Below the pieces are notes generated by a model that saw only the letters and a list, made by a program, of their open reading frames with translations, searched no databases and was not told the origin of the DNA. From Sulfuricella sp. (GTDB lineage Bacteria > Pseudomonadota > Gammaproteobacteria > Burkholderiales > Sulfuricellaceae), in assembly GCA_023266195.1 (NCBI GenBank), contig JAHFRP010000002.1:268135-332134 (forward strand): DNA of 64,000 nt, written 5' to 3'. Below, piece by piece: positions 17,213 through 24,808 of the stretch. The position numbers and the translations under genes were made by a program. Position 1 is the stretch's first letter, and every line of letters begins with the position of its first letter.

Positions 17213-19417
17213 TTAAATTGCAGCTCCGCCCATTGCGACAAAATCTTCAACGGTTAATACGCCTGCCATGTAACCGATAAAGTCGTCATAAGCCAGATTC
17301 CATTCGTATAGATCGGGATATTGCGAGAATTGTGGAACGCGCAGTGATTCGATACGGGTTCCCCATATTTGCACACTATGGTTCTGAATCTCCTTCCACG
17401 ACACCGCCTCCCATTTTTTTAACCGCTGCTTGATTGTTTCGTCCACCACCACAGTGCAGGTATCTGCATTTATTACGCGGAAGAGCGAATGAACTTCTGG
17501 AAAGTTCATGGCGATTTCTTGATCGCGGATTTTATCTTTTAAGCCACTCAAGCATATTTCTCGCCTTAATGCCTCCTTGCAGTCATCCGGGGATACTTTA
17601 TTTTCAGTAAACATGGACTCAAGAACTCTTGATGCGTCTTTAAAGCTGGGATGTAGTCGAAGCAAATCGGTGGGTTGCAATGTGAATGTCCAGACATCCG
17701 CCTGGCTTGCTTCCTGATGCCGATTCACGCGTCCGCCAATCTGTATCAGGCTTACCAGGCTTGCGCTTTCACGCAGGCCTGTCCGAAAAGATAAATCCAC
17801 CCCGGCTTCTACGCATGATGTGGCGACCAGTGTCCAGTCGGACAAACCGGCCTTGCCCGAGCATTGCTTTGTTTGCTGCAATCGTTCACGCACTCGTACC
17901 AGCGTTCTTTCACGGTCAACAGGTGCCAGAGCAGTTGAAAGATGCTCGACCTTGTTTCGGCCATGCTTGTTGGCGATAGCACTGGCAATGACTGCGGCCG
18001 ATTGAACAGTGTTGACGATCAGGAGGCGAGGGCCTTCCAAACTCTGTATCCAACTCAACAAGTCACCAAGGTTGAGCGGTTCCGTTTTTTTCAGGTATCG
18101 CACACGTTGTTGTTCATTGCCAATGAGTCGGGAGCGCAAGCCCGCATCAACCAATTCCGGCAATTTAGCTGGCGGGTCAACAAAATCAGGCAATTCCCAG
18201 AATCGTGACAACGAACCTGACCCAAATACGAAGTGGCAGCCCCAGTCATCGGCCAGCTCCCGTATCCACCGCCATGCCTGCGGCCAGAGGTGAGCGGGTA
18301 ATGCCGCATGAGCCTCATCAATAAAGATGGCAGAGCCTGCAAGGTTATGCAGTTTGCGCAAACCGGATGGCTGGTTGCTTGCGAGCGTTTCGAAAAATTG
18401 CACTGCGGTCGTTACGATGATCGGCGCTTGCCAGAGTGCGGTGAATTGACGTGAGTCTGGGTTCAAAAACTCGGCACGATGATGGTGAGCAACTACAACG
18501 TTTTCGTGGGACTCGCCATCAAGCAGTAAAGCTTTTCGATATACTTCCACTGCTTGGCTAATGATGTTGGTATAGGGCAATACCACAAAAATACGCCGCA
18601 ACTTTTTATCCTGTGCTGCCTTGAGCAAGTGTGCCATTACCGCAGTTGTTTTTCCCGAACCCACTGGGCTATCGCAGGCGTAAAGCGATGGTTGTGTATC
18701 TGCATCGCGGCAGGCTTCGTATACTGCCCGCCGGTCTATTGCGCGGTCATTGTCGCCTCCTAATTCATCCACATAACGGTCAAGCGCCTTCGCGCGCATG
18801 AGTGGGTTGAGGCGACAAGGCTCGACTTGTGGCGCTTCACCGTAGTGTTGCGCAGTGTCACCATGGTCTGCATCAACTAGGCAGGATAGCGCCATGCGAA
18901 GAAAAACCTGGGGGCGCGGTAACTCAATATGGCTTGCTGCCGCAATCTTTAGCTCCTCGACGCCAGAACGATGGCGCTCAAGGTATCGCGATAGCCGCTC
19001 CTCGGTTGTTGCGATGGTGTTCTCATCGCGCAGAAACAGATCGCCTTTGTTTGTTTCTGCGGGCAATGAAGGTAGCCCGATATGGTGAGCGTAGGAAACA
19101 AATGCGGCAAAGCCGTGCCACTGCGTGCCCGTTGCTAAAAGATGAGCCGTCCCGGCATCAACATGCTGAACGGGGAGCTTCTTTGCCGGTGAAACACCTT
19201 GCAATACCACCTGGTTTTTATCGTCGAGTTTCCCCATGTCATGAAACTCGCCCGATAAAGCGGCAACTGCTTCCAGCAGCTTCGTATACTTCGGTGTAAA
19301 GCGCCCGGCGTTTACGGCGTTACTCTGCGCACGTTGCCGCGTTGCAATGACATGCTCGCGGTATTCCTGAGTGGGAATGCCGCGATCCGGCCTGGCGCTG
19401 TGCGCGAGATAGGTCAT
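17213..19417 (-). CDS. cas3: CRISPR-associated nuclease/helicase Cas3, divergent
   Basis: A 734-residue protein with an N-terminal HD nuclease domain (His59-Asp60 in GEFHDMGKLDDKN; HH at 111-112; DAD near 182) and a superfamily 2 helicase. Walker A is SPVGSGKTT (GSGKTT at 253-258), Walker B DEAH at 367-370, and motif VI QIGGRVNRH. Motif III, usually SAT or TAT, reads SGS in FVFGSGSLSRFWEL, which sets it apart from the common type I-C Cas3. It would degrade target DNA after Cascade binding. Its start overlaps the cas7 stop (ATGA). It lies between cas7 and cas4, whereas cas3 normally comes first in I-C operons. GC is lower than in cas4-cas1. Confidence 0.93.
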   Translation of the reverse strand: MTYLAHSARPDRGIPTQEYREHVIATRQRAQSNAVNAGRFTPKYTKLLEAVAALSGEFHDMGKLDDKNQVVLQGVSPAKKLPVQHVDAGTAHLLATGTQWHGFAAFVSYAHHIGLPSLPAETNKGDLFLRDENTIATTEERLSRYLERHRSGVEELKIAAASHIELPRPQVFLRMALSCLVDADHGDTAQHYGEAPQVEPCRLNPLMRAKALDRYVDELGGDNDRAIDRRAVYEACRDADTQPSLYACDSPVGSGKTTAVMAHLLKAAQDKKLRRIFVVLPYTNIISQAVEVYRKALLLDGESHENVVVAHHHRAEFLNPDSRQFTALWQAPIIVTTAVQFFETLASNQPSGLRKLHNLAGSAIFIDEAHAALPAHLWPQAWRWIRELADDWGCHFVFGSGSLSRFWELPDFVDPPAKLPELVDAGLRSRLIGNEQQRVRYLKKTEPLNLGDLLSWIQSLEGPRLLIVNTVQSAAVIASAIANKHGRNKVEHLSTALAPVDRERTLVRVRERLQQTKQCSGKAGLSDWTLVATSCVEAGVDLSFRTGLRESASLVSLIQIGGRVNRHQEASQADVWTFTLQPTDLLRLHPSFKDASRVLESMFTENKVSPDDCKEALRREICLSGLKDKIRDQEIAMNFPEVHSLFRVINADTCTVVVDETIKQRLKKWEAVSWKEIQNHSVQIWGTRIESLRVPQFSQYPDLYEWNLAYDDFIGYMAGVLTVEDFVAMGGAAI

Positions 19418-20271
19418 TCAGGGTTTACGAGGTCAACGCAGGAAACTTTCGCGGCCAAATCTGCGGGCAAACCGGCAGGTGCTTCATATTCCGCCCAGCT
19501 TGCTGAAGGTTTGTTTGGTTCGCTGATCTTCTTGGGCTTCAGCGCATCAATCAATGCAAAGTCGGAACACGATCCCAGCGGGTTGTTATGCTCGCAATAC
19601 CATGCATGACGGATTTCCACGAAGGGACGTGCGTGTGACCTCGTGTGTGCATACGCATGGGGGATCAGCTTTTTCATCAACTCAATATCTTCTGCCGTGC
19701 AGCCCGACTTGTGCGCCATGCTTGGATTCACGAAAAATGGCATGCAGTACACGCCGTGTTGAACGAAGCGATAAGCCATTGGTGCCATACCGGCGGTCTT
19801 ACCTTCTTCTACCCCCGCTTTGTTGGTATTGGTATGCCGCTCGATCTCAATGGGCGCTATGGACACCCCGAGGCCAATCTGCACGACCCCAGTCTTTATT
19901 GTTCCCTTGTCCATGGCATCTTCGAGAAACGTATTGCCGAAGATTCGACCATCCCAGTATTTTTCCTGGAATTGCCCGTTCTTCAACTCATCTTGGATTG
20001 TCTTTCTCACGCGCCCACGCGACTCCAAAATAGCAAAGCTCCCATCGCTCAGTTTAAGCTGCTGGCTAAGCTCCTGCCAAACGTCACCTTGCTTATCTTC
20101 AACGAGATCGCGCAACTTGCGTTTGAATGACACCGGGGAAATTTCTCCATTCCCATCTGGCCGCTGACGCGGATCGCTTTCGCGGTCTGGATCGCCGTTT
20201 GGGTTGGAGTTGATAACTTCGATGATTAACAAACCAGTTGCACGCTTGATCTTGTTGTCTGTATTGCTCAT
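19414..20271 (-). CDS. cas7: Type I-C Cas7 (Csd2) backbone subunit
   Basis: A 285-residue protein of the Csd2/Csh2 group: an early SNPNGDPDRES segment, KRKLRD, GRIFGNTF and a late HAYAHTRSHARPFVEIRHAWYCEHNNPLGSC region. Several copies would coat the crRNA spacer along the Cascade backbone. It follows cas8c after 32 bp that carry a GGAGAAC ribosome binding site, and its stop overlaps the cas3 start. Confidence 0.93.
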   Translation of the reverse strand: MSNTDNKIKRATGLLIIEVINSNPNGDPDRESDPRQRPDGNGEISPVSFKRKLRDLVEDKQGDVWQELSQQLKLSDGSFAILESRGRVRKTIQDELKNGQFQEKYWDGRIFGNTFLEDAMDKGTIKTGVVQIGLGVSIAPIEIERHTNTNKAGVEEGKTAGMAPMAYRFVQHGVYCMPFFVNPSMAHKSGCTAEDIELMKKLIPHAYAHTRSHARPFVEIRHAWYCEHNNPLGSCSDFALIDALKPKKISEPNKPSASWAEYEAPAGLPADLAAKVSCVDLVNPE

Positions 20272-20303
20272 GTTGTTCTCCTGATGTTATTGGGTAATAT
20301 TGG

Positions 20304-20666
20304 TTAATCTGATTTTTCAGCCCTGGCAAGATAGCCGAGTAGCATTTGTGCTTTATCAGCGTCCGCACAACGACGCGGCACATCAACAAGAGCGACATCC
20401 GAACATGTCTTGCCAAGCTCAGAAAGAAAATACTTCGCAAGTCCTGCATCCTCGCCGCTAGTGGTCTTTGCCCATGCTTGATAAGGCAAAATGCGTTGCG
20501 CATACAGCGCCAAAGCTTTTTCCGGTTCCTCCAGCGCGGTTGCCATCAGCGCGTTCCCAATCAACTGCGTCGGCGCTTGCCCGTTTCGCACATGCCGGCA
20601 ATAGTGGTAGTGAATCTGGTCAGCCAGGCTCAGCATTCTGCCGATCAGATATGGGGCTGATTTCAT
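20304..20666 (-). CDS. cas11c: Predicted Cas11c small subunit from internal start in cas8c
   Basis: Inside cas8c and in frame, AAGGAGG at 20672-20678 stands 5 bp before the ATG at 20664-20666, which would yield a 120-residue protein starting MKSAPYLIGRMLSLADQ. In characterised type I-C systems a small subunit (Cas11c) is translated from just such an internal site in the cas8c 3' end and is needed for Cascade assembly. The size, place in the gene, helical character and quality of the binding site all fit. Translation itself is inferred. Confidence 0.75.
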   Translation of the reverse strand: MKSAPYLIGRMLSLADQIHYHYCRHVRNGQAPTQLIGNALMATALEEPEKALALYAQRILPYQAWAKTTSGEDAGLAKYFLSELGKTCSDVALVDVPRRCADADKAQMLLGYLARAEKSD

Positions 20667-22400
20667 GTATTCCTCCTTTTTTCTTCCGAGTTTTGCCAAG
20701 AACAACCCCAGCATTGCAGGTAACAACAATTTTTGCTTTTCATATTTCCCACCGATCTTATGGATATCGCCGGAGTGATGTGCGTGCGCCATTGCCATCA
20801 ACAAGTTGCCACCATTGCGTATCGCGGCGTGCAATGCCCGCTCAAGCAAGGGGGCGATCCGTACCCTTTTATCAAGCAATAGCCCGATGCCATCCGAACT
20901 GGAAAACTCACGAACTCTTGAAGGAGTGTTCGCTACCTTGTTCCATACTGTATTCAGGCACCAGATCACTTCCAGTGGGAAAGGAACTTCCAAACTATTC
21001 CATTCTGGTTTGGAGCCTTTCTCTTTACCCCATTGTTTGATTTGGATTGATGGCGCATTACCACTACCAAGCTGCCATTCTTCGGCAGCAGCGATTAACC
21101 GCTCTGCCGAATAATTCCGGTTACATGACACTTGGGTTCTCGCTTTATCTATTTTGCGCAGGGCGAATACGCGCATATCAATATCTCTCAATGGTCTCGG
21201 GATCGAGCGCAATGCGTCAGTGACATTCTTTGCACATTCCACGAACCGGGCTGCCTGTATTTCAGTGTTGGTAATCGAACCGCCGAACATCGCGACGGCA
21301 GCTACGGAAACCTTTGGTAATTCGGATGGATAGACAAGTAGTATTTCCTTGTCATCGCGGGCGGAAGTAACGCTTCCCCAAGTTTTGTTTTTGCGTTCAT
21401 CATCGGTTAGCCATTCCAGCGCCCCTTTGGCTCGTTTACGAATCTCTTTTCCGATAACAAACGAAGTCGCATCAGTTTGGCGGTATCTGGATTGGCAAAG
21501 GGATTCTGGATTCATGGCTCTTAACTTGACGCCACCAAGCACCGGTACATTGACTTCTGGGAGCTTGTCTTCCCACATATCATCTGCGGCCCCGAAGGCA
21601 TCTAAATTCCCCACCTTGTCAGTTGTTGCTTTTAGACTACTTTGGTTTGCCAGCAGTCGTTGATTAAACCAATTGTGAATTATTGGCATCGCCGCTGGCA
21701 TAGGGAATGCCGAAAGACCATCCGCCAGTTCCAAAACAAGTTGAATATCATTGGTAGGCGGCTTTGTTCCGCAATACAGCAAGAAGTTGACATATTTGTC
21801 ACATGCTGCTGGATTCGCGCGGATGCGCTCTTTTAGTAAAACCGCAATCTTTTCAAAGAAATTGTCTGCTGTGATTTGCTGGCAGCGATCAAACAATGCT
21901 GTGATTGCCCGGAATTCATCAGAGGGCTCGCCGGCAATCTCGCGTAATTTCTTGGGAATCGTGCCTAGGCAGTCGGCAACGCGTTTGTTGTGTTCGTCAT
22001 TCCACAACTTGTGGCGGGCATCCATAAATCCGCTAAAGGTTATTTCAGATTCATCACTTAATGCCGAAGACCTTTTTACCCCCTTCAGCCATTCATCAAA
22101 ATGTTTTTTCTCTGGCTCGATCGCAACATCTTCCGCATAGGCTTTATACAAAGGGCGAACATTGAAACATGGGAATGAATAACCGTTTCCCCCGCTTTGC
22201 CATTTGCGAAGACCCTCAAGCTTTGCATCCTCCTCGATAGGTTCAATGTTCGTGACAGAACCATCTGCGCCCAAGTAAATCTTGAAACAGGGTTTCGCCT
22301 TCGTCACTTTGGGCAGCTCTTTTAGGTTGGGATGCCAGTCCGTTGGCGCAATCCCCGCTCGTTCCAAACTTAGCGACAAGTCATAAAGTTCATTTAGCAT
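20304..22400 (-). CDS. cas8c: Cas8c (Csd1)-like large subunit of Cascade
   Basis: A 698-residue protein. The N-terminus (LNELYDLSLSLERAGIAP...FKIYLGADGSV) and the late YLIGRMLSLADQ segment follow the Csd1 pattern (NEYYQRLAEDPESGIAP.../YLLGRLFAVLE in common members), but the match is loose and the protein is longer than most Csd1 proteins. It should recognise the PAM and hold the crRNA 5' end. It overlaps cas5 by 11 bp. Residue 579 is a Met preceded by a strong internal ribosome binding site, predicting a separate small subunit from the same frame (see the next entry). Confidence 0.85.
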   Translation of the reverse strand: MLNELYDLSLSLERAGIAPTDWHPNLKELPKVTKAKPCFKIYLGADGSVTNIEPIEEDAKLEGLRKWQSGGNGYSFPCFNVRPLYKAYAEDVAIEPEKKHFDEWLKGVKRSSALSDESEITFSGFMDARHKLWNDEHNKRVADCLGTIPKKLREIAGEPSDEFRAITALFDRCQQITADNFFEKIAVLLKERIRANPAACDKYVNFLLYCGTKPPTNDIQLVLELADGLSAFPMPAAMPIIHNWFNQRLLANQSSLKATTDKVGNLDAFGAADDMWEDKLPEVNVPVLGGVKLRAMNPESLCQSRYRQTDATSFVIGKEIRKRAKGALEWLTDDERKNKTWGSVTSARDDKEILLVYPSELPKVSVAAVAMFGGSITNTEIQAARFVECAKNVTDALRSIPRPLRDIDMRVFALRKIDKARTQVSCNRNYSAERLIAAAEEWQLGSGNAPSIQIKQWGKEKGSKPEWNSLEVPFPLEVIWCLNTVWNKVANTPSRVREFSSSDGIGLLLDKRVRIAPLLERALHAAIRNGGNLLMAMAHAHHSGDIHKIGGKYEKQKLLLPAMLGLFLAKLGRKKEEYMKSAPYLIGRMLSLADQIHYHYCRHVRNGQAPTQLIGNALMATALEEPEKALALYAQRILPYQAWAKTTSGEDAGLAKYFLSELGKTCSDVALVDVPRRCADADKAQMLLGYLARAEKSD

Positions 22401-23055
22401 GACCTTGCCCCTTGAAGATCAATGCGCCTTCTGCGATTTCAACATCTGTGTCGTACACATACCGGAGTTCGCTATGCAAACCGCCTGGAAATGTCTGGCG
22501 TAACATGCTTGGAATCTTCACATTGATGTCGCGCATTACCTGTGACCCATCTCGAAAACTTCCGACATAGTCTGGCGCAAACTCCTTCCAACCAAGAAAC
22601 GGTATGGTGAAATTCTGGCCGCGCTTCAGCCTTCTAAAAAACATTTCCTGGTAGGCGTGTTCAGGCGAGGTTGTATTTCCCGCCCAAGCGCGCGTGCGTT
22701 CGCTCAGTAAGCCGTTTGTTTGGTGATTACGCCAGATTTCAGCATATAGCCGGTAACACGGGTTAATCAGTACGGCGGCCAGAAGCTGGAAACCACCGCC
22801 AGACTTGATGACCTCACCCTTGCGCAAGGGCCCACCATAGTTCGTGTTGTAGCCGTGATAAACAATGGGTGCGCAAATTTCAACTTTGGTCGGGACAACC
22901 TCGACCGCCTGTATCCATAAAATGGACTCGAAGATGCCTTTAGCCGCCGAATAGGTTGGCGCGGGATAACTCACAGGCGAGTCTCCTGTGTCAGGCCGCG
23001 TCCACATGGCCGTTGGGCCTGAGATTTCCAGTGCTATGGAATATTTTTTGCTCAT
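22390..23055 (-). CDS. cas5: Type I-C Cas5 (Cas5d)-like protein with atypical active-site residues
   Basis: A 221-residue RAMP protein. EISGPTAMWTRPDTGDSPVSYPAPTYSAAKGIFESILW aligns with the Cas5d N-terminus (...YALFTRP...VSYPVPTPSAARGILEAIYW), and HAYQEMFFRRLKRGQNFTIPFLGWKEF with the KHREMFRRRAEKGQCF..PYLGCREF region. In Bacillus halodurans Cas5d the catalytic residues are Tyr46, Lys116 and His117; here the Tyr position reads Leu (SILW) and the Lys position Glu (PEH), with His kept. No cas6 is present. The start follows AAAGGA about 10 bp upstream; an in-frame ATG 16 codons earlier is not conserved. First gene of the operon. Confidence 0.88.
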   Translation of the reverse strand: MSKKYSIALEISGPTAMWTRPDTGDSPVSYPAPTYSAAKGIFESILWIQAVEVVPTKVEICAPIVYHGYNTNYGGPLRKGEVIKSGGGFQLLAAVLINPCYRLYAEIWRNHQTNGLLSERTRAWAGNTTSPEHAYQEMFFRRLKRGQNFTIPFLGWKEFAPDYVGSFRDGSQVMRDINVKIPSMLRQTFPGGLHSELRYVYDTDVEIAEGALIFKGQGHAK

Positions 23056-23275
23056 TTGAAATTTCCTTTCGCAATGTGTGCCACGAACGCTAAAACCCGC
23101 CATTTCACCTTCGGCTCAATCCGAGCCCGAGGATTGCTTGCTCCATCACCTGCGCAGTAAGCGCCTCCAGCAGCACCTTACCACCACAACTAGCTCACAG
23201 AGCGAGCCACTCAGTTTGTTTTATAAAAAATATTTCGCATTTTCGCCTTCACCGGGAATACGGTGATTCGCCCAT
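23056..23275 (-). promoter_or_regulatory. cas operon upstream region
   Basis: No gene is supported. The promoter of the cas operon must lie here; AT-rich sequence with TATAAA at 23220-23225 (minus strand) is a candidate -10, without a good -35. A hairpin (CAATCC...GGATTG, 23117-23136) has 3' sequence resembling the repeat end, and the following GAAGGTGAAATGGCG recurs as GAAGGCGAAAATGCG at 23236-23250 next to the AT-rich segment. Confidence 0.4.
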
Positions 23276-23306
23276 GAAAAAAAACGGGCTTTCACGACCC
23301 TTGCCC
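23276..23306 (-). terminator. Terminator after the vapC-like gene
   Basis: On the minus strand GGGC (23303-23306) can pair with GCCC (23286-23289), followed by a run of eight T. It overlaps the toxin stop codon and separates the toxin-antitoxin pair from the cas operon. The stem is short. Confidence 0.45.
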
Positions 23307-23729
23307 ATCAAGCACCCTCAAATACCCCGCCCCGCCATACTCGATAATCCGCTCATCCGCAGTTGCCAACGTGGCGTTAAGGGCTCGGGCGGTCGCCACC
23401 AGGATACGGTCGGCGGGGTCGGGGTGGAATTCGCCGGGTAGGCGGGTGCTGGCGACGGCGATTTCGGGTTCAAAGCCGACCAGTCTCAAGCCGGGCAATG
23501 CAAGGGCCGAGGCTATCCATTTCTCGCACGGCGTTCCCAGGGTGATTCGACCTTTTGTGTCGAGCATGCCGATTTCCCAGACCGATATCGCGGAAACAGC
23601 CAGTTTTCCGCCCAAGGCGGCTTCCTCGATTTGTCGCCGCGCTCTTGCGCCCAGCCGGTCCGCGTTCCCAAGAGCGAACCACAGCCAGACGTGGGTATCG
23701 AGCAGCAGGATGTCGCGGTCCGCTGTCAT
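23292..23729 (-). CDS. VapC-like PIN-domain toxin
   Basis: A 145-residue PIN-domain ribonuclease. Conserved acidic residues are Asp11 in LLLDTHVWLWF, Glu in AISVWEIGML, Asp in HPDPADRILVATA and Asp in LATADERI, so the active site is complete. Such toxins cut tRNA or rRNA when freed from the antitoxin. The ATG overlaps the antitoxin stop (ATGA), which fixes the start although the frame extends 12 codons further. It lies just upstream of the cas operon on the same strand. Confidence 0.9.
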   Translation of the reverse strand: MTADRDILLLDTHVWLWFALGNADRLGARARRQIEEAALGGKLAVSAISVWEIGMLDTKGRITLGTPCEKWIASALALPGLRLVGFEPEIAVASTRLPGEFHPDPADRILVATARALNATLATADERIIEYGGAGYLRVLDGQGS

Positions 23730-23974
23730 TTTGGTTGCGCTCCCGGTCCATCCATCGCTTCCCACTCCACTTCAATCGGGCTGACGATGTCGCCGTGGAT
23801 GGTCGCAGTACCCGCCATGTAGCCGAACAGTTCGGTCTCTTCCTCGTTTTCGATCGGCACCATTTTTGCCACCGGCCTGCCACGTTTGGTGATAATGACA
23901 GGCTCATGGGTGCGCGCGACTTCGTCCATCAGTTTCAGGCACTTGGCCTTGAATTCTCCCGCTGAAATTTCCAT
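23726..23974 (-). CDS. Phd/YefM family antitoxin
   Basis: An 82-residue protein beginning MEISAGEFKAKCLKLMDEVARTHEPVIITKRGRPVAKMVPI, the DNA-binding Phd/YefM pattern; the C-terminal half would wrap the toxin. The start is the ATG 6 bp after an AGGAGA on the minus strand. It should repress its own operon and neutralise the PIN toxin encoded next. Upstream frame extension of 16 codons has no binding site. Confidence 0.9.
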   Translation of the reverse strand: MEISAGEFKAKCLKLMDEVARTHEPVIITKRGRPVAKMVPIENEEETELFGYMAGTATIHGDIVSPIEVEWEAMDGPGAQPK

Positions 23975-24361
23975 TTTCAATCTCCTAATCATGGTCACGT
24001 AACCATAGTCATATCGTAGCACGATTATTTACGAAATGCCTGATGCGGCCCAGTGACGACAGGTACCGAAAATTAGGCGGGGTAAAGAATTGGGTTTGTC
24101 GGGCTCAATATATACCAGGCGACGGCGGAACAATGGCAATGCCAAAAGTATATTACTTTGTTCTATTTGCCGTCACATTAGCGATAGACTTACGGCGAAG
24201 CCCAACAAATCCAGGCATGCAAAAACAACGTGTTGAAGGGGGAATTAGTCTGTTGGGTTACGGCGCAAAATACCGCGCCTAACCCAACCTACATTTTTCT
24301 CGCCGGCTGAAGATAGGCACCAGTCGAGATCGCCGTTGTCCTTTGTGGGCAGGGATTAACT
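23975..24361. repeat. Gene-free stretch with a REP-like hairpin
   Basis: No gene is supported in these 387 bp. At about 24252-24290 GTTGGGTTA-CGGCGC faces GCGCC-TAACCCAAC and ends in CCTACA, the form of dispersed palindromic repeats common in beta- and gammaproteobacteria. A second, weaker relation joins TTGGGTTTGTCGGGCT near 24090 with AGCCCAACAAATCC near 24199. The toxin-antitoxin promoter must lie at the left end. Confidence 0.55.
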
Positions 24362-24748
24362 TCAAAGATCCAGATAGACCTCGAATTCCATCCGCTGCCA
24401 CGGATTGCGGCTTTTCTTCAGGTGGGTGATGCGCGCTTCGGCTTTGGAGCCTCGGTCGATGAAGCGCGCCAGTGCGGCATTGTCGGCGCGAGGCACGTAG
24501 CCGAGCTTGTGGCCTTGCCATTCCACCCGGATGGCATTGGCGTCGTAGGGATTGCCGGGTTCGCGGATGAGTTGCAGGGGGTCACCCACCTTCATCTCCT
24601 TCCACAATTGCTTACCTTCGTAGTAGCGAAAGCCGGCAAGGGGCGAGCTTTGCAGCAGGATTTTGGCGTGGGTGACAGGCTCCACGGCAGCAGCCGGCCA
24701 GGAAAAGGAAACCGAAAACAACAGTGCCGCTACCAGATGTAACCGCAT
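24362..24748 (-). CDS. Secreted HIRAN-domain protein
   Basis: A 128-residue protein with a clear signal peptide (MRLHLVAALLFSVSFSWPAAA, cleavage after about residue 21) and then a HIRAN domain: VGDPLQLIREPGNPYDANAIRVEW and KLGYVPRADNAALARFID. HIRAN domains are best known from SWI2/SNF2 helicases such as HLTF, where they bind DNA 3' ends; an exported stand-alone copy must do something else or bind extracytoplasmic nucleic acid. It lies about 60 bp after dinG, with a repeat hairpin between, at the end of the possible hox-dinG transcription unit. The domain call is secure, the role unknown. Confidence 0.8.
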   Translation of the reverse strand: MRLHLVAALLFSVSFSWPAAAVEPVTHAKILLQSSPLAGFRYYEGKQLWKEMKVGDPLQLIREPGNPYDANAIRVEWQGHKLGYVPRADNAALARFIDRGSKAEARITHLKKSRNPWQRMEFEVYLDL

Positions 24749-24769
24749 GAATTCTTACCCTCTCCCCAA

Positions 24770-24793
24770 CCCTCTCCCCTGCGAGGGAGAGGG
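24770..24793. repeat. Dispersed-type hairpin (CCCTCTCCC repeat)
   Basis: CCCTCTCCC at 24770-24778 faces GGGAGAGGG at 24785-24793 and a further CCCTCTCCCC lies just before. This purine/pyrimidine palindrome is a familiar intergenic repeat in proteobacterial genomes. It stands between dinG and the HIRAN gene and could also slow transcription. Confidence 0.6.
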
Positions 24794-24808
24794 AGTTTCA
24801 GCGACGGC

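Noticed and set aside
19554..21114. Several plus-strand frames opposite cas7 and cas8c
   Set aside because: Shadows of the cas genes; no binding sites or family likeness.
24043..24282. 79-residue plus-strand frame
   Set aside because: It overlaps REP-like palindromes, has no binding site and no recognisable domain.
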